Notes: a model not told the origin generated them from the sequence alone. DNA of 64,000 bases from Celoporthe dispersa (GCA_016584495.1 WAID01000009.1:4464001-4528000); one strand, 5' to 3'. Positions 1-12,940 are shown, numbered from the stretch's first letter. Made by a program: numbers and translations.

Positions 1-3000
1 GATGCGCTGTTTTAGAATAAGACTCTCTTCTGCGATTTATGTGCAGTACATAGCGACTGACCTGGTGCTGATCGGAGAAAGCTTATCAGCAGCCATGCTT
101 AAAAGTCTCGAATGATATCTGGATAATACAAGGAAGAAAGAAAAAGGAGAAGGGAAAAAAAAGGCTATGGGTGTGAGTGGTGTAAGAGTGCACCTACATG
201 TGTTTGCGATGGGTTACTGGATTTGTTTTTTTTCTTTTTTTTGGGAGAGGGGTTGGTTTGTCAACGCCTAGCCTAACAAAGTAGGTTCAAGGTGATATTA
301 GCAGCGATAGGAAACTGAGAGAGGACCACCTCATCACCCCTTGTCTCACAGCGACTACATGTAGGATTCACAGTAATGATAGTTTGGCCATGTTGTGATC
401 GCAGGATCCAGAAATAAGGGCTGGCACGAGTCAAGAGCATACTTGGCTGATCTCACTTCCGGCTCAGAATTTTGTATCAATGGCAAAAATGTTTGCCGCC
501 GCTTACGTCGATGCAGATGTCAAACCTGACTCTTGACATTGAAATTTTGTGACACCGTCCCGGGCCATGTGCCATAGTCAGTCTGAGAGGCGGGATAAGG
601 CACGGGCACTAGAGATGTACCATATTAGACTTTTTTCTCTTTTCTCCTTTCTCCTTTCTTTCTCTCTTTTTCTGCTTTTCTCTCGTTCTTTTTTTTCCCT
701 CTCCTCCCCTCTCTTGGGCGATGACGAGATAAATGCATAGGGAAAGGACTGACAGGGAAGAGAAAACTTCGTGGAATTACTCGGCGGGTCGATCCCTGGT
801 ATCTTTGCGTTGTACTGCATGTGGTGTGCTGCAGGCTGCCATCCATCAGGTGTGTATACATTGCTCATGTAGCATCAATAGTGTGATTGCAGCCGCATCC
901 CACACACACATGCAGTGAGTACATAGCATGGCTATGGGAGACGGCCCCTGAAGAGGCTGAAAGGCTATGACTGACGTTCCAGGGCCCTGGAGCCGCAATT
1001 GCGTCACAGGTCGCCTTGGCATGCGTAGGCCAGGGTGTTGATGTGTGCCACTGAGCCCACTGTATCCACTGTAGCCCGCTCTTCACTGCAGAGGCTCCGC
1101 TCATCCTGGCTTCCTGCGGTCCACTCCTTTACCACAGTATCTCAACTCCTCGAGCACACCTTACCAGCCGATCACTATGGTACCTTTATCTCGCCTGCTG
1201 GCCGCCCAGTAGTCCGTGTGGCCTCGCTGCCTGCCTGCCTGCCTACCTACCTGCCTACCTTCCTGTGTGCCTGTGAGATCCTTTACAGGACCACTTTTCG
1301 CAGCCATCCATCTCCTTGGGTCTTTTCTGACCGACCTTTTCGAGCGAGAATTCTCCTGAGAGAAGTCATATCTAGAGGTCCGGCCTGGCGCTAACATCTT
1401 TGCACAATGCAACTTCTGCAATACTGCTATATTATTGCTAATTATATGCAGCAGGCTTAGTCTCAAGACATGGATAGAATAGTGCAGGGCATGGTATGTA
1501 GAACATTGATGAACAGCACACGTTTTTACGATCGAATTCGGATGCCTTTTTCCTCATGCTATCCTCCATGACTACACACCACAGTGTAAACTAGTCTGGT
1601 ACACCAGTAACTTTGCCGCCATGATATCTAAACATTATCATAAGAATATGGTATGGGTGAATGTTAAAGTGCCGGCATGGACGCCGCTGTTTGTTCTATG
1701 AGACGGGTATCATCGGCATCACGCAGCAGTACTTTGGTATTCAGAGTGTCCATCCGAAGGCACCCCTCGCCTTGCATCATGCCCTACCGTTCAAACATGG
1801 TCTCTGTCTAGACGTGTAGCCATTCCAAGCTGCATTCTCCCTTCTCTTGCTGAACACAGCTGGAGCCAACCAGTCGGTCAGTCTCTCGGAGCATTCTGGT
1901 TTCGGATGACCTCCCTAAAATCCCTGAACGCTGGCATCTTATCCACTGATCAGTGCTCTTAGCTGGTTGTGGGGATGGCTTGTGCTTCGGCACGTCTCTT
2001 CATCCAGCCGTCTTGACCGCACAGTGTTGCTCGGGATTTTACGGCAGGCTATCAAGCCCGATGAGCGCAGGACCGTGCAGCTGGATGGGTACATGCGCCT
2101 CGAAGGATCTCCGGAATCTGGGGATACGAGAGATCATGGGTGGCAAGAAAGAGGAGAATATGTGGCCTGTGTCAACAATTTCGTTGGTAAACGTGATTCA
2201 ACAGTCTTATGATTAGATCCCGAGGACTCGTCCCCGGACACAATCTCGTCTCTTGAGCCTCTAGATCGAGATTTTTCATACCTTATTTGAGCGCCAAGGC
2301 AGCTGCATGCTTGTCTGCATCGAAAAGATGACTTTGTGAGTACCTTGTACTTCATTCTAGTTGGTTGTAGACGCCCCGCCGCGCTGGAGGACTCGAGACG
2401 CGAAAGACACGACCCGCAGTGATTTGACCGCAATAGGACCCAGCTTGTGAGAGGCCCAAGAACGGCGATCGGCGTCTTTCATGTGGAGGGATTGTTTAGA
2501 ATTGCAGGGTGTAATTAGCTGAGTTATTATGTCATGTTGGAAAGCTGCAGAGCAGACGTGCAGTAGTAATTAGATGCAGCGTCACCAATGTGAGGATTCA
2601 CACGGGTGGTTCAACCTGATTATAAGCTATACTGCTGACATGGCTGGCACTGATTTGAGACATCATTATGATCATCCTGCAGCCCGATTTCTTCCCCCGC
2701 CCCTACCCACCTCACTTCGACGCCTTCTCAAACCCCTTGATCATGTGAACATCTCTAATCAAGCCGGACCAGTGCCCCTTCAGATTCCAGAGCAATGAAT
2801 CTTCCAGTTAAGAAGCCAACTCCAAGTCTTCGATAGATATGCTCATACCCCACAGAAGTTTGGCTGCTGGGAGAAACATACGAGAAGCACTGAATCAGCT
2901 CCTTGTCAGAGTTCCCTTGGTTTCTCACCTGGCCCATCCTTCTCCCCGAGTGAGAGAGAGAACGACGTATTTGAGCGTCATAAGGCCAAGTCTGATGTAT

Positions 3001-3780
3001 CCGTATGATGGGACACTCCATCGTCCCCACCTCGACACTTTAATATTAACAATGACGAGTTTAGTAGCTTAGAAGTTCCTTCCTCCACAGACTTTATCAA
3101 AGCTCCGAATATTCCGATGGTGCTGACATGGATCACTTTGGCATCTCTGTTATACAGCCACGGAGACGAGGCCAATCGGGGCCTACACAGTCGAGCTGTG
3201 ACAGGATGCGGGCGACCCGTCGTCGGTCTATCTATCACCTTTGACAAGGCCGGTGATACTACTACAGAGAGAGACAGTGCCTATAGTTGGGCAATCAAGC
3301 ACGGGACATCCTACAGAAGCTAGTTAAGATCTGGGCGCCATTCCTCTCTGTTGACAACAATCTTCCCCCCAGCCGGCCTTTGGTGGCTCGAAGTTAGAGT
3401 CCTATTATGGAAAGACGACTCTTCTCGTCGATCGTCATAAAGACTTCCTTCAAAGTGAAGTGTTAAGAACGTATTATTAGACCAGCCTGGAGAGATTCGG
3501 ACTGTTCGCCTTGCTCGCGAGATTTGCGGCAGTGATCATGGAAGAGACCCCAAACGGCATGCTAGGTGCTACAGGCGAATCTTCGCTACTTTGATGTTAA
3601 CCAGGAACACCTCGATGGTAGGAAACTTAATCGAAGCAGAAATAAAGCTAATTTTGATTTGCATCTCACGCTGATTGGAAGACCAGATGAAGTTATGAGG
3701 TTATGTTGTTCGGAATTCCCCTCACGTCCGAACCAAACGGCCCCCTCACCAAGCTTTTCAAGGATTGGGATGATGGAGAC
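1..3780. other. Gene-poor left flank
   Basis: I see no convincing gene here. The open frames are short and show no recognisable domain or credible exon chain. Low-complexity tracts are visible: a purine-rich stretch near 129-163, a T-rich stretch near 225-242, a pyrimidine tract at about 627-718 and a CCTG/CCTA tetranucleotide tract at about 1227-1275. The last few hundred bases may hold the eroded 5' part of the kinase relic that follows. Confidence 0.6.
1225..1277. repeat. CCTG/CCTA tetranucleotide microsatellite
   Basis: A run of imperfect CCTG and CCTA units is directly visible. It lies in non-coding sequence and is a simple repeat with no evident function. Confidence 0.7.
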
Positions 3781-4720
3781 ACAGAGAACTTCAGGTCGAC
3801 CCAATCGGCGACGCTCGCTCCCTTACCATCAGGGAGTCAGACAACAAGGCCTTGCACTACAGACTGCAGCACAGTGATATTCTGCCCTTTACACGTGTTC
3901 ACAGGGCGACCCAGCAAATCCGTGTCTACATATGCCCAAAACATCCCAAATTTCAATATTCCCTTAGTTATACCCATTTTTGCGTGAGAGAGAGCTTCAA
4001 AGAGAGCTTTGCGCTGAAGCGCCCCCGTCCATCGTCTAGAGAGACCTTAAAAACGGAGGATACGATGCTTAAGAAGTTCAGCAACGACGCACATCCGCAC
4101 CTCATCTCCCTGCTCGTCACCAATGAACAAAATGTCCAGTTATTCCTCCGGTTCGACTGGGACTAGAGAGACTTAAAAGGTGATTGGGAGGCTGGAACCC
4201 TGACTCTCTGCCAATGGCCGGAAGACGGGGTACTCAAGTCGCATAAGTACCAGCTCCATCAGCCCTCAATGTGGCAGAGCAGGTAATCGTCGTTGGACGC
4301 CATAGCAATATTAAAGAAGAAAAAATCCTATAGTTTCCGGGAACTGATTCAGGGACAGGCACAACAGAGAGTCTCAGGGTGCTGAGCAACACTTGCGTGC
4401 TGAAGCTGGCTGATTTTGGGGTGGCTGTGCTCAATGAACACAGCACCTCAACCATGGATGGAAAGACGCGCTGCATCGTTTAGCGGTGGCGCTGAGCGCC
4501 CGAGAGCGACACAGGCCAGACGAACTGCAAGGGCCGCTGGTACAACATCTGGACCTTGGGATGTCTATATCTGCATTTGATCACTTGGCTACTTGGTGGC
4601 TCGAAGCTGCTCAGGGCTTTTGAACAGGAAACGATGTGCGAGGATCTAGGATGGAGTCACCTCCGAGTGAACGCTTCCTTCGTGCGTGATACCGATAACT
4701 AGTGACGAGTTATCTTTAAC
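3780..4720 (+). pseudogene. Decayed serine/threonine protein kinase relic
   Basis: Pieces of a fungal protein kinase follow one another on the plus strand in changing frames. An ILPFT segment of the kind that precedes the kinase domain lies near 3880, an AxKR-like lysine segment near 4010, HPHLISLL near 4093, the catalytic-loop equivalent at 4301-4333, the DFG motif at 4412-4420, an APE motif near 4496-4504, and the IWTLGC helix near 4540. In the DFG frame there are stops at 4331 (TAG), 4481 (TAG) and 4493 (TGA), and an upstream TAG at 4164 lies in another frame. The usual HGDIKPEN loop reads HSNIKEEK, so the catalytic aspartate is now asparagine. Several changes are G-to-A on the coding strand, as expected of repeat-induced point mutation (inference). 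The segment spacing resembles kinases of fungal NLR/HET-type proteins. It is not a functional gene. Confidence 0.85.
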
Positions 4721-6387
4721 GGTTAAGCCAGTGATTTCAGCGGTAAGAACCGCATCGTCACCCCATGAATACTATCCATCAGTTTCCCACACGTCTTCGA
4801 AGCCACCGCACTGAACCGTCTTGCTAGTTTTGCCTAATAATTCATCGAAGAACTCATCTAAACCCATAATTGTATACTTTTCTTGTGCGAATTCTGAGAC
4901 GTCGTTTACGGCCCGATTCTTCCGTCGTGTTAAATAGAAACAGAAATAATAATAAGAAAAAAAGTAGCATCTATGTTTTTTGCGGCGACGTGCAGTGAGA
5001 ACGATACGGCCAAGCCATCGAGAACACAGGAAGAAAGAGAACGGATATTCTCAAACTAATGAACGGATAGTTTAGGCCAAAATCGAAAAACCGCCAGCAT
5101 CACTCCCCGGCGCTTTAGTTATATCGTAGCCAGCTACATTTGCATCAAGACTTCGAATATACTTGACAAACAATTTTCATTTCAGATGTGCAAATAAAGC
5201 TATCGAAACGCCTTTTTAAAACCTTCCTTCCACTCGCCAGCGGCATAAAGAGGATATGGAAGTGATCGAGATTACCCATCGAGGTCAAGTAAAAAAGATT
5301 TCTGTTCGCACTATCATTGAGCTGAATAGCCGTACCAGTAAGATCGCTTACAGGTTCACATGGATATTCACTTCTACGTACACGTTTTACTTTTCCGCCT
5401 TCGTTCACTCCCCCAGATGTGATCAACTTACACCTACGAATTATTGAACTGTGAAGGGGGATTTCGGAAGAGAGTGTCGTTTCCGATCATGATCGCTTCA
5501 ATGTTGAGAGACAAGGGATTCAAGAGAGGCAGACGAAGAAAGGTGATGTGAAAATTATCCAAGACCATCCTTGCGAATCATCCTGCCAAACACAAATTAG
5601 GTGGTGCCTCCTAGATTGAATATTTTTATGCTACAACGGTCTGGCAAGATCTCTCAACAGATTAAATGCCATCGACTTGCTACACTTTCGGTTCCGCTTC
5701 CTGAAACGCTATTTGGCCCCACCCCTTCACGACCACACCGACGGCGTCATCGTCGCCAGTCCTCACAACTACAGACTCGAGCAACAGAACCAATGTCAAA
5801 GATTTGTGTGGCATGCTACTAGAAATGGAATGCTAGCTCCCTAAAGAGTATCAACGGCGTGGCTGCAAGAACGGAATATGGTCCCATGATTTGGCATGCA
5901 GACCGCCCTGGCAGCCTTTGGCGGTGAATTAAGCACGGGGTGTGAACACGTTGACTCTGTTGGTGAGATGATATTACGGTGAACTTTCTACGTAGGGACC
6001 CTAGGCAAAAGTCCGGGGAGGTGGAACAGCGTGAAGTGGATTCGTGGCCAGCGGCATCACCCATTACCCCAGAATTACCCCAAAATTACCCCAGAGAAAC
6101 GTCCTCAAACTCGCCTAGTACGTAATGGGATCCGAGAGCCAGACCCTGTGGTAGCTGAGGTGTACTACCGGAAACTATCTACAGGCCTCAAGAACGAATA
6201 AAGACCAGAAGTAAACTTGAAAAGCTCGGAACAAACGATGCAACGTGCGTCCTTTTACGTAAAGTTTCCCGGTCACGCACTCGATCACGATCTTGCGGAA
6301 TTTGACACCCTTTGACAAACGCATTCACATGATGATGCATGGCTGTTCAGACAGTTCCAGCCAAAAGAGAATCGTGGACACGGCAGC
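4721..6387. other. Intergenic, no gene seen
   Basis: No exon chain or domain is recognisable between the kinase relic and the GH72-like gene. The only structure noted is a short tandem repeat near 6063. Confidence 0.55.
6063..6095. repeat. Three tandem ATTACCCCA units
   Basis: Three consecutive units of about 11 bases, each containing ATTACCCCA or AATTACCCCA, are visible about 400 bases upstream of the GH72-like start. Function is unknown; it could be chance or a binding-site array. Confidence 0.5.
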
Positions 6388-6395
6388 GTATAAAT
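6388..6395 (+). promoter_or_regulatory. TATA-like box of the GH72-like gene
   Basis: A GTATAAAT element lies about 105 bases upstream of the chosen ATG at 6499, followed by a pyrimidine-rich leader, as is common for fungal promoters. Confidence 0.5.
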
Positions 6396-6498
6396 TGAAC
6401 CGTCTTTCTGCCTATAATTCTATTTCTTTCTCCACCATGCCCACTCCGACCTCTTCCTCCTGGCCCCCTAAGAATTCCTTTCAACCACCATAGCCAAG

Positions 6499-8214
6499 AT
6501 GACCGTCAACACCACTGCCCCTTTGATCATCCCCCGGGGAAGATTCTTCTGGAAGGACGATGCGAGGGTAAGCAAGCACAAGGCAACCTAACATGACGGG
6601 AGGGCTCATACTAATGAGCGTTGCTCCTGTGAAGTTCCTCATCAAGGGAGTCGTATACCGCCTCCACAGCCAAGACGCTCGCGATCCACTGGTTGAAGAT
6701 CGGCTGGACGACCTCGAGCGAGACCTCTCACTGTTCAAGGAGCTAGGCCTCAACGTTCTCTTCGTTGGTATGCGTCGTCACCCGCGCTCTCAAATATCAG
6801 ATAGACAAGCCAGCAGCTGATATAAGGCTTAGATTTCATCGACAGTACTCAAGACCATGACAGGGCTATGAAGCTTCTTGCAGAAGCTGGCATCTACGTC
6901 GTCGTGGTGAGTTGTCAAAAAGCAGTCCTGCTGGGCGCACCCGTCACCATGCTTATTTCGAACAGGGCCTACCCACTGCAACATGCACAACAGATGGTGC
7001 GGGAACCACAACAACATTCCGCCCATACAGTCAGCAATTGCTTGAGGACTGCTTTGCCACCGTGGATTGCATGTCACAGTACTCAAACACACTTGGCCTT
7101 ATCGTTGCCAACGGAGCTTTGAGCACCATCTATTCCACGGCAGCTGCTCCAATGATCAAGACCGTGATACGGGACATTAAGAGGTACATGTCCACTGCTG
7201 CGAGGACTCTTGACCAACGTCAGCTACCGAGTAAGTACACCCTCAACACCTTGGTGCCTTTGACCTCAGGAGCGCCTTTTTCGTGTCTTGGAGGCTAGCT
7301 CCAACGACAGATCTCGTCCCCGAAAATGGCTATTCTTCTGTACCATTCTTCTTTTACTCTCACTTTCTGATCTCTATCCCATACTGATAAGAACAAATTG
7401 CAGTCGGTTATAGCGCCTCAAATGGCAGGCTGATACTCAAGACCACCTTCGACTATTTCACAGCTGGTGAACAGGGAGGAAATAGTGGATTTCTTCTGTG
7501 TAAGTAGGCAGCTATATGAAACTGTAGTGGTTCATTCGGCTTGATCGTGGCAGAATACTGACTTTAGACTAGTATGCCAACTTCAACTGGTGCGGCGAGT
7601 CTACGATGCATTTGGCTGGATATGATGCTGAGGTGAGTGCTTCTCCCGAGTCCCAAGTTATGATCTGCAAAGATGCTAAGACGGGGTAGCTGAAGACTTT
7701 CGCAAACTCGAATATCCCGATATTCTTCTCCCAGTACGGCTGCAATCTTGGGGCATGTGGGAAGCGAAAATTTCAGGAAACCTCAGCCATCTACTCGTCT
7801 GCGATGACCGCCGTGTTCTCTGGCGGAATAGCGTATGAGTTCTATGACTCGCCCGAGAACCGGTCAGGCCATTGGGGCTACGGTCTTGTGAAGGAGGAGC
7901 TGACAGCGGCCGGGAGGGGCCTGACGAAACTGCCGGATTTCGAGAGCCTCAAGTCGAGGCTTGAGGCTCCTGAGACGGCATTGCAAACCCAGGACTCACC
8001 AGATCTGGCGAGGGCATGGTCTGAGCCAGGCAGAACGCCCAAGGACATCCCGCCAATTTCCAGTCACTGGAGGGCTGGCCATGCTCTTCCATACAGTCTC
8101 GCAGACTGGAGTGGCATTCGGAACAGATTGGATGAGAAGGCATGGATGGAGGTCAGGATCGAGGATGTCGATGAGATGGACATGAGTCCACAAGCAAAAG
8201 CGATTCGAGTATAA
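6499..8214 (+). CDS. GH72-like glucanosyltransferase homologue, catalytically dead
   Basis: The gene resembles the GAS/Gel family of beta-1,3-glucanosyltransferases, which elongate cell-wall glucan. Proposed exons are 6499-6567, 6635-6767, 6833-6906, 6966-7230, 7404-7499, 7573-7632 and 7690-8214, about 406 aa. Family landmarks are FLIKGVVYR, LGLNVLFVD, AGIYVVV, FATVDCMSQYSNTLG, NWCGES, FFSQYGCN and SGGIAYEF. The proton-donor site, normally NE, reads NG near 7101. The nucleophile site, normally SEYGC, reads SQYGC near 7735. Both catalytic glutamates are therefore lost. There is no N-terminal signal peptide and no GPI-type C-terminus, unlike family members at the cell surface. Intron five joins in frame only if the TTT run at 7490-7492 is one base shorter. 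It may be a relic or a non-enzymatic glucan-binding protein. The family call is sure; function is not. Confidence 0.75.
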
Positions 8215-8538
8215 GCGGGGCAAAAGTTTTTAGGGATAAGATAGCATGGGAGTTTAGTGATCCATTCTTACGGGCAGTTGTCTTCTGCATCCACCTGATT
8301 GTGGATACTAGCATCTTTCAAAGTCGCACCATTACGAATGATTTACGCGATATTTTCCGTGACTGAATTTATGTATGGTGTGTATAATGAGGCGGATATG
8401 CCCTCATTGTTCTGGGTAGTGGTGTCGGCCTCTATCAATCCTCTCGCTGTAGGCCAAGAAGGAGGCAAGGACAGGAAGATTACTAAATGAAACCTGTATT
8501 GATAGTGACTTCATCTGTAATCTAGTCAAGCAAATAGC
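8215..8538. other. Convergent intergenic region
   Basis: About 320 bases separate the 3' ends of the GH72-like gene and the permease gene. Nothing beyond presumptive 3' untranslated sequence is visible. Confidence 0.5.
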
Positions 8539-10540
8539 TTATTCCAGCATCTGCTCTTCTTTGATATGCCTCTTGAAACCGACCAACTGTACCATTTCCG
8601 TCCAGAAACCAATTGGTGGGTTTACAAAGGTGGCTTCGTAAGCCGCCACGATAGGTCTCTCCCAGACAATATCTGCCTCCTCAGCCTTGATCGTCTTCGT
8701 CTTATGGATGAGCTTCCACCCGAAGAACAGGATCGGTGCGAGTATGACCATGGTGTAGTATGTGAAGAACGTTGAGACGTCCCACGGCGTGAAGCTGGAA
8801 TAGCCGTAGAAGATGACGACCAGTGTCTCGGCAATCAGCGCAACCCAGGCGCAGTACGGCTGGAATCGTCCACAGTAGGGGAACTCCTCCCGGTTGACGT
8901 TCTGCGCGACGCAGGCTCTGTAGAAGAACAGGTAGGTGACGGACATGATGATGTAGTTGATGATTCCACCGGCGGTGATAAGGTTGATGAGCCACGTCAG
9001 GACCGTGTTGGAGCTGCTAGACAGCTGGAGGAACGAGAGGAAGGGGAAGCACATGACGATGGCGAAGGCATAGATCGGCACACCGTTCCTCGTCGTCTTG
9101 CGGAGGAACTTGGGGGCACGACCCTCTAGGGAAAGACCGTAGAGGCTGCGTGTCGCCGCGTACGTGTAGGTATTGCCCGCGGAAAAGATGCTGGTCAGCA
9201 TGAGGGCATTGGTAATATCCGGCAAGACCCCGATGCCGAGGTTTTTCCTGTGCCACGGGACATTGGTTAGTTACTTGAGCGTGCAGCAGGACTGGAGGGC
9301 CGATTCGTCTAGTGCGAATCATCACGATCTCATCTGCCACCGCCCCATCGAGATCGGGGTGAGGCGCATCTCAGTCACAACGTACATGGCGATGACATAG
9401 GGCGAGGCAGCGGCAGTACCGCTCCCGCTAACTTTACCCGTCTCGATCCCAACGAGGGTTGGGTCGTTGTACGGGATCACAATGCCAACACAGAGCGCGC
9501 CGAGGATGAAGAAGATGCCAAAACGCCAATAGACCGTCTTGAAAGCGGTCCTGACGTATACGGAAGGGCGCTTGGCTTCGGCAGCTGCCATTGCAATGTA
9601 CTCCGGGCCAACGACGGTGAAGGATGCAGACCACAGGGCAGCGAGGAAGCCCTCGAACCGCCCAAGGCTGCCTGTCGAGTGGTGTTCCTTGAAAGCACCT
9701 GGGTCGCTCCAGTAGCGAAAGCCATACGCGTCATGCCGGGGGTTGCCGCCACACATGGTCACCAGGGTGAAGGAGAACAGCATGAAGATGAGAATGACCT
9801 TGCCGCCGGAGAGCCAGAATTCTGCCTCTCCATAGGCCCTTACAGCCAGGCCATTCAGAGCACTAAGGTTCACAAGCAGAATTTAGTCAGGGTTCCCAAG
9901 ATCCGAAAACAAAAAGGGGGGGTCCGGCAACGGTGGTGGGGTTGGTTGGGAGAGCAAAGATAACAATAACAGCAACAGGGGAACCGGGCCACGCCTGCGG
10001 TTTCGTCACCCGCACACTCCATGGCTCGACCAGAGAGGGTGGATCTCACGCATAGAGGACAATACACGCTGCACAGATGGCTCCTGCGGGAATGTCGCCG
10101 CTCCAGAAACTCAAGACCTCATTCAGAGCAGTGATTTCGAAGGGGATCAGCAGTGCCTCGTAGAGGAAGAAATTCCACCCGGCCGTGAAGCCGAGGGCAT
10201 CGTCACACCACTTGCCGGCCATCCGGATGAAGCCGCCAGAGACGGGGTGAAGGGTGCCCATCTCTGCCATGCAGTTGTTCACGAGACCAAGGACGCAGCT
10301 GTAGATGAGGTAGGCCAGGAACAGGCTGCCCGGGCCACCCTCGTAGAGCCCATTTCCGATGCTGACGAAGAGAGCAGTGCCAATTGATCCGCCAATGGCC
10401 AGGAGCTGAATCTGTCGGTTGGCGAGGCGGCGCTGTAGACCATCAACATTCTCGGTGATGGCTCCGATGGTGACGTCGCCAGAACGAATGGCCTCGACGT
10501 CGCTGTCGCCATACTTGGGTTTCTCGTTGAGGTCACTCAT
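8539..10540 (-). CDS. Amino-acid permease (APC superfamily, fungal AAT/YAT type)
   Basis: This is a plasma-membrane amino-acid:H+ symporter of the yeast amino-acid transporter type. Exons on the minus strand are 10540-10050, 9862-9386 and 9247-8539, which join in frame to 558 aa, the usual family length. A charged N-terminal tail of about 50 residues precedes the hallmark first segment LLAIGGSIGTALFVSIGNGL. About 12 hydrophobic segments follow, with the family signatures VSGGFIRMAGKW, GPEYIAMAAAEAKRP and SAGNTYTYAATRSLYGLS. The start was chosen at the ATG beginning MSDLNEK; an in-frame ATG eight codons upstream is possible. The 187-nt first intron is longer than its neighbours. A pyrimidine-rich tract (minus-strand sense) sits 150-220 bases upstream. 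The substrate cannot be predicted. It is probably a housekeeping gene outside the metabolite cluster. Confidence 0.93.
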
Positions 10541-10682
10541 GGTGGCGGCGACATGGGCCCACAATATCGATATCTGGCGTAAGAGGATGCAGTCGGGTAA
10601 TAACGAGCCTCAGCGAGCCTCAGCTTTCTGTCAGCACGAGGATCGACAGGCGGAGAAGGTGGTAGACCAAAGCTGCTTCGAA

Positions 10683-10760
10683 AGGAGAGGGGGGAGAGAA
10701 GGAAAGGAGAAAGAAAAGAAAAAAAAGATAGAGAGAGAAAAAAGAAGAGAAAAAAGGCGC
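10683..10760 (-). promoter_or_regulatory. CT-rich promoter tract upstream of the permease
   Basis: Read on the minus strand this is an almost uninterrupted pyrimidine run about 150-220 bases upstream of the permease ATG. CT-rich tracts near transcription starts are typical of well-expressed fungal genes; the role here is inferred. Confidence 0.4.
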
Positions 10761-12940
10761 ACGAAAACAGAGGATTTTGGCCGGGCTTGGGGTAAAAAGG
10801 ATCTGTTACACACAACATATACAGCGGCTCCGCTTTCGTCAGTCTCATCATAGTACTGTGGCACTACATGCCCTGGACCTGGTTAGTGTCGATAACGCGA
10901 TCAGCATGCTGAATGCGCTGCTGATTCGCCCAAACAGCGAGGAGCCTCGGTGCTCACTGCCCCAGGCTGTGCCCCCCCGGCTCGTCGGTTGGCAGCACAT
11001 TACTTGGCAGTGGAGGGCACCTGTGCATTCTGGACACCGCAGTGGAGGACGCTGCTCCTTGTCCCGCTAGCCAGATTAACTGGTGGCAGGCCCTACCGCT
11101 ACTGTTGATCACCACACATCCTGGGGAAGGGATCTCAATCCTCCATGAAGACTCTGTGCGGGGGATTATTTACGAGGCTGTGCGGGGGTGCTTGCTCGAC
11201 ACGGGGTGAGAGTGTTTAGCAGACTGTTGCTCCCCGGCGAGGAGATGTAATTTATCGGCTTAACTTGAGCCCTGGTATGGGCATATGAATTCCGTGAGAG
11301 CCCTCAGGTCCACCTACAACCGCAGTGTGCGCATCTGCGCCATCAGTCGAAAGAGCCGGCCCACAATGATGCGTGCCAAGTACTGGACTTTGGTACCTGC
11401 ACGATCCCTCGGCCTATTACACTCCCGCAGCCCCCTCCCCCCACACACCGCGCAGGAAACCACGCCATGTGTAGCGAAGTATTACTACATAGTATGTAAT
11501 CGAAAATCATTTTTAAAGACGTATAATTCTGCCAAAGTCTGTCAAGGACAAGGGAAGTTAAAAATTCTTTCGATAGGGAGTACAATGAAAGTGGTATCTA
11601 CCCGATCTTGCCGCCCAGGCACGAAGAGAGCGGACAGGCAGGCTCACTCATGGATAGGTTGGCACCCCCTAAATATGCCTGACTGAGGTACCCTGTAGTT
11701 AGTCCTGACGGCGTGGTCGCTAGAAGGGTGGAAGATCATGGTGTTGATTTTTAGCTGTAGAATCTGGGTAAGGACGCTCGAGAGTAGAACATAAAAGAGG
11801 AAAAGAAAAAGAAAAAAGAAAAACCAATAAAAGCAACTTGAAAAAAAAAAAAAACCACCACCAAACCGACAACCAAAAACATTAGTGTAGTCACGAGCTA
11901 GATCAAGTCAATAGATAGCCCTGCCAGCTCTTTGTGGCGTACACCTCGCGTAGGGGACTTTTCATTAGTTGCAGACCTAGCTGAAAGACTGTTATTGGAA
12001 AGAGGAAACACGGATGCTCCTTATTCTATCCAAATATGTCTAGGTCAATACAGTCGGGCGTCTGCTATCTTGTACACGCGTGGTACTAACGTTTTGCAAC
12101 ATCACTGCTCACCTCGATAGTTGCCATGAGACGCAAGTTCTTTGTTTGCGTTTAGCTTTCGAGAGATAATCTACCGCTTCATAAGTGTACTAGATCTATA
12201 TGCGGTTTACTTATCTGCTATTGGACACGAGTTAGTACGAGGCCATGTTCTTTGCGCGAGGGAGAGACCGACCATACTGGTGTGTGACCTTAGCCCAACT
12301 ATGAGTAGTGTGTCCTCATTAGTCCGAGTTTCAATACAAAATTTCACCCTTTCAAGCTAGAAGATACTCTTTGCCCGCCTGGAAACAAGAAAGCACATGT
12401 CTATGTGGATGTAGCCAGCAGGGTGTGTGGAGGCCAGGTAAGGGCTACCGGGTCGGCTGGCTTAGCGAGACAACCAGCAATGTTGCCAATAGCTACCTGT
12501 ACCCCTTCAGTATCTACTTTCCCTCTCTTCACAGGCCTGAAATACCTCATGGCAATAAACGCCTGTATCACTAGTAACAGTAGACGCTAGCCCCTTAAGA
12601 TCACGTTCAGAGCTCTGGCTCCTCAGCTATAAGCGCAGCTCTAGGTGGTCGAGGCTTGATTTTTAGGCAAGAAAACATGTCTAGGTGTCGCATGGGCAGT
12701 AAGGACAACTTCACTGGATCATAGTATCAAGCCCTGGTGTGTGAATCGAGGGCGTGCATTTGTACTCTCTGATACGAATCAAGATCACCGATGTGGATTC
12801 CGAGCAGGGGTCGGTGAATTCACGAGCAGGTTAAAAATTCCATTCGAGATCTAGAACGGTTCATGCCTAGCAATACGGAAACCTAATCGCCTCAATAAAG
12901 TAAAAAAAAAAGTTGGTGGTCGTTGATCCGTCAACATTTA
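10761..12940. other. Intergenic, no gene seen
   Basis: About 2.2 kb between the divergent side of the permease and the 3' end of the GH17 gene. It contains A-rich runs near 11794-11860 and only short open frames without recognisable domains. I see no transposon ends or RNA genes. Confidence 0.5.

Noticed and set aside
549..868. Overlapping open frames rich in Ser, Phe, Leu or Arg, Lys, Glu
   Set aside because: They are translations of a pyrimidine/purine tract and have no protein-like character beyond low complexity.
10537..10864. Open frames rich in Phe, Ser and Leu upstream of the permease
   Set aside because: They read through the CT-rich promoter tract; there is no domain, and the permease start is well supported downstream.
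12100..12600. Possible transposon remnant between permease and GH17 genes
   Set aside because: Short frames exist, but I could find neither terminal repeats nor transposase or reverse-transcriptase motifs.
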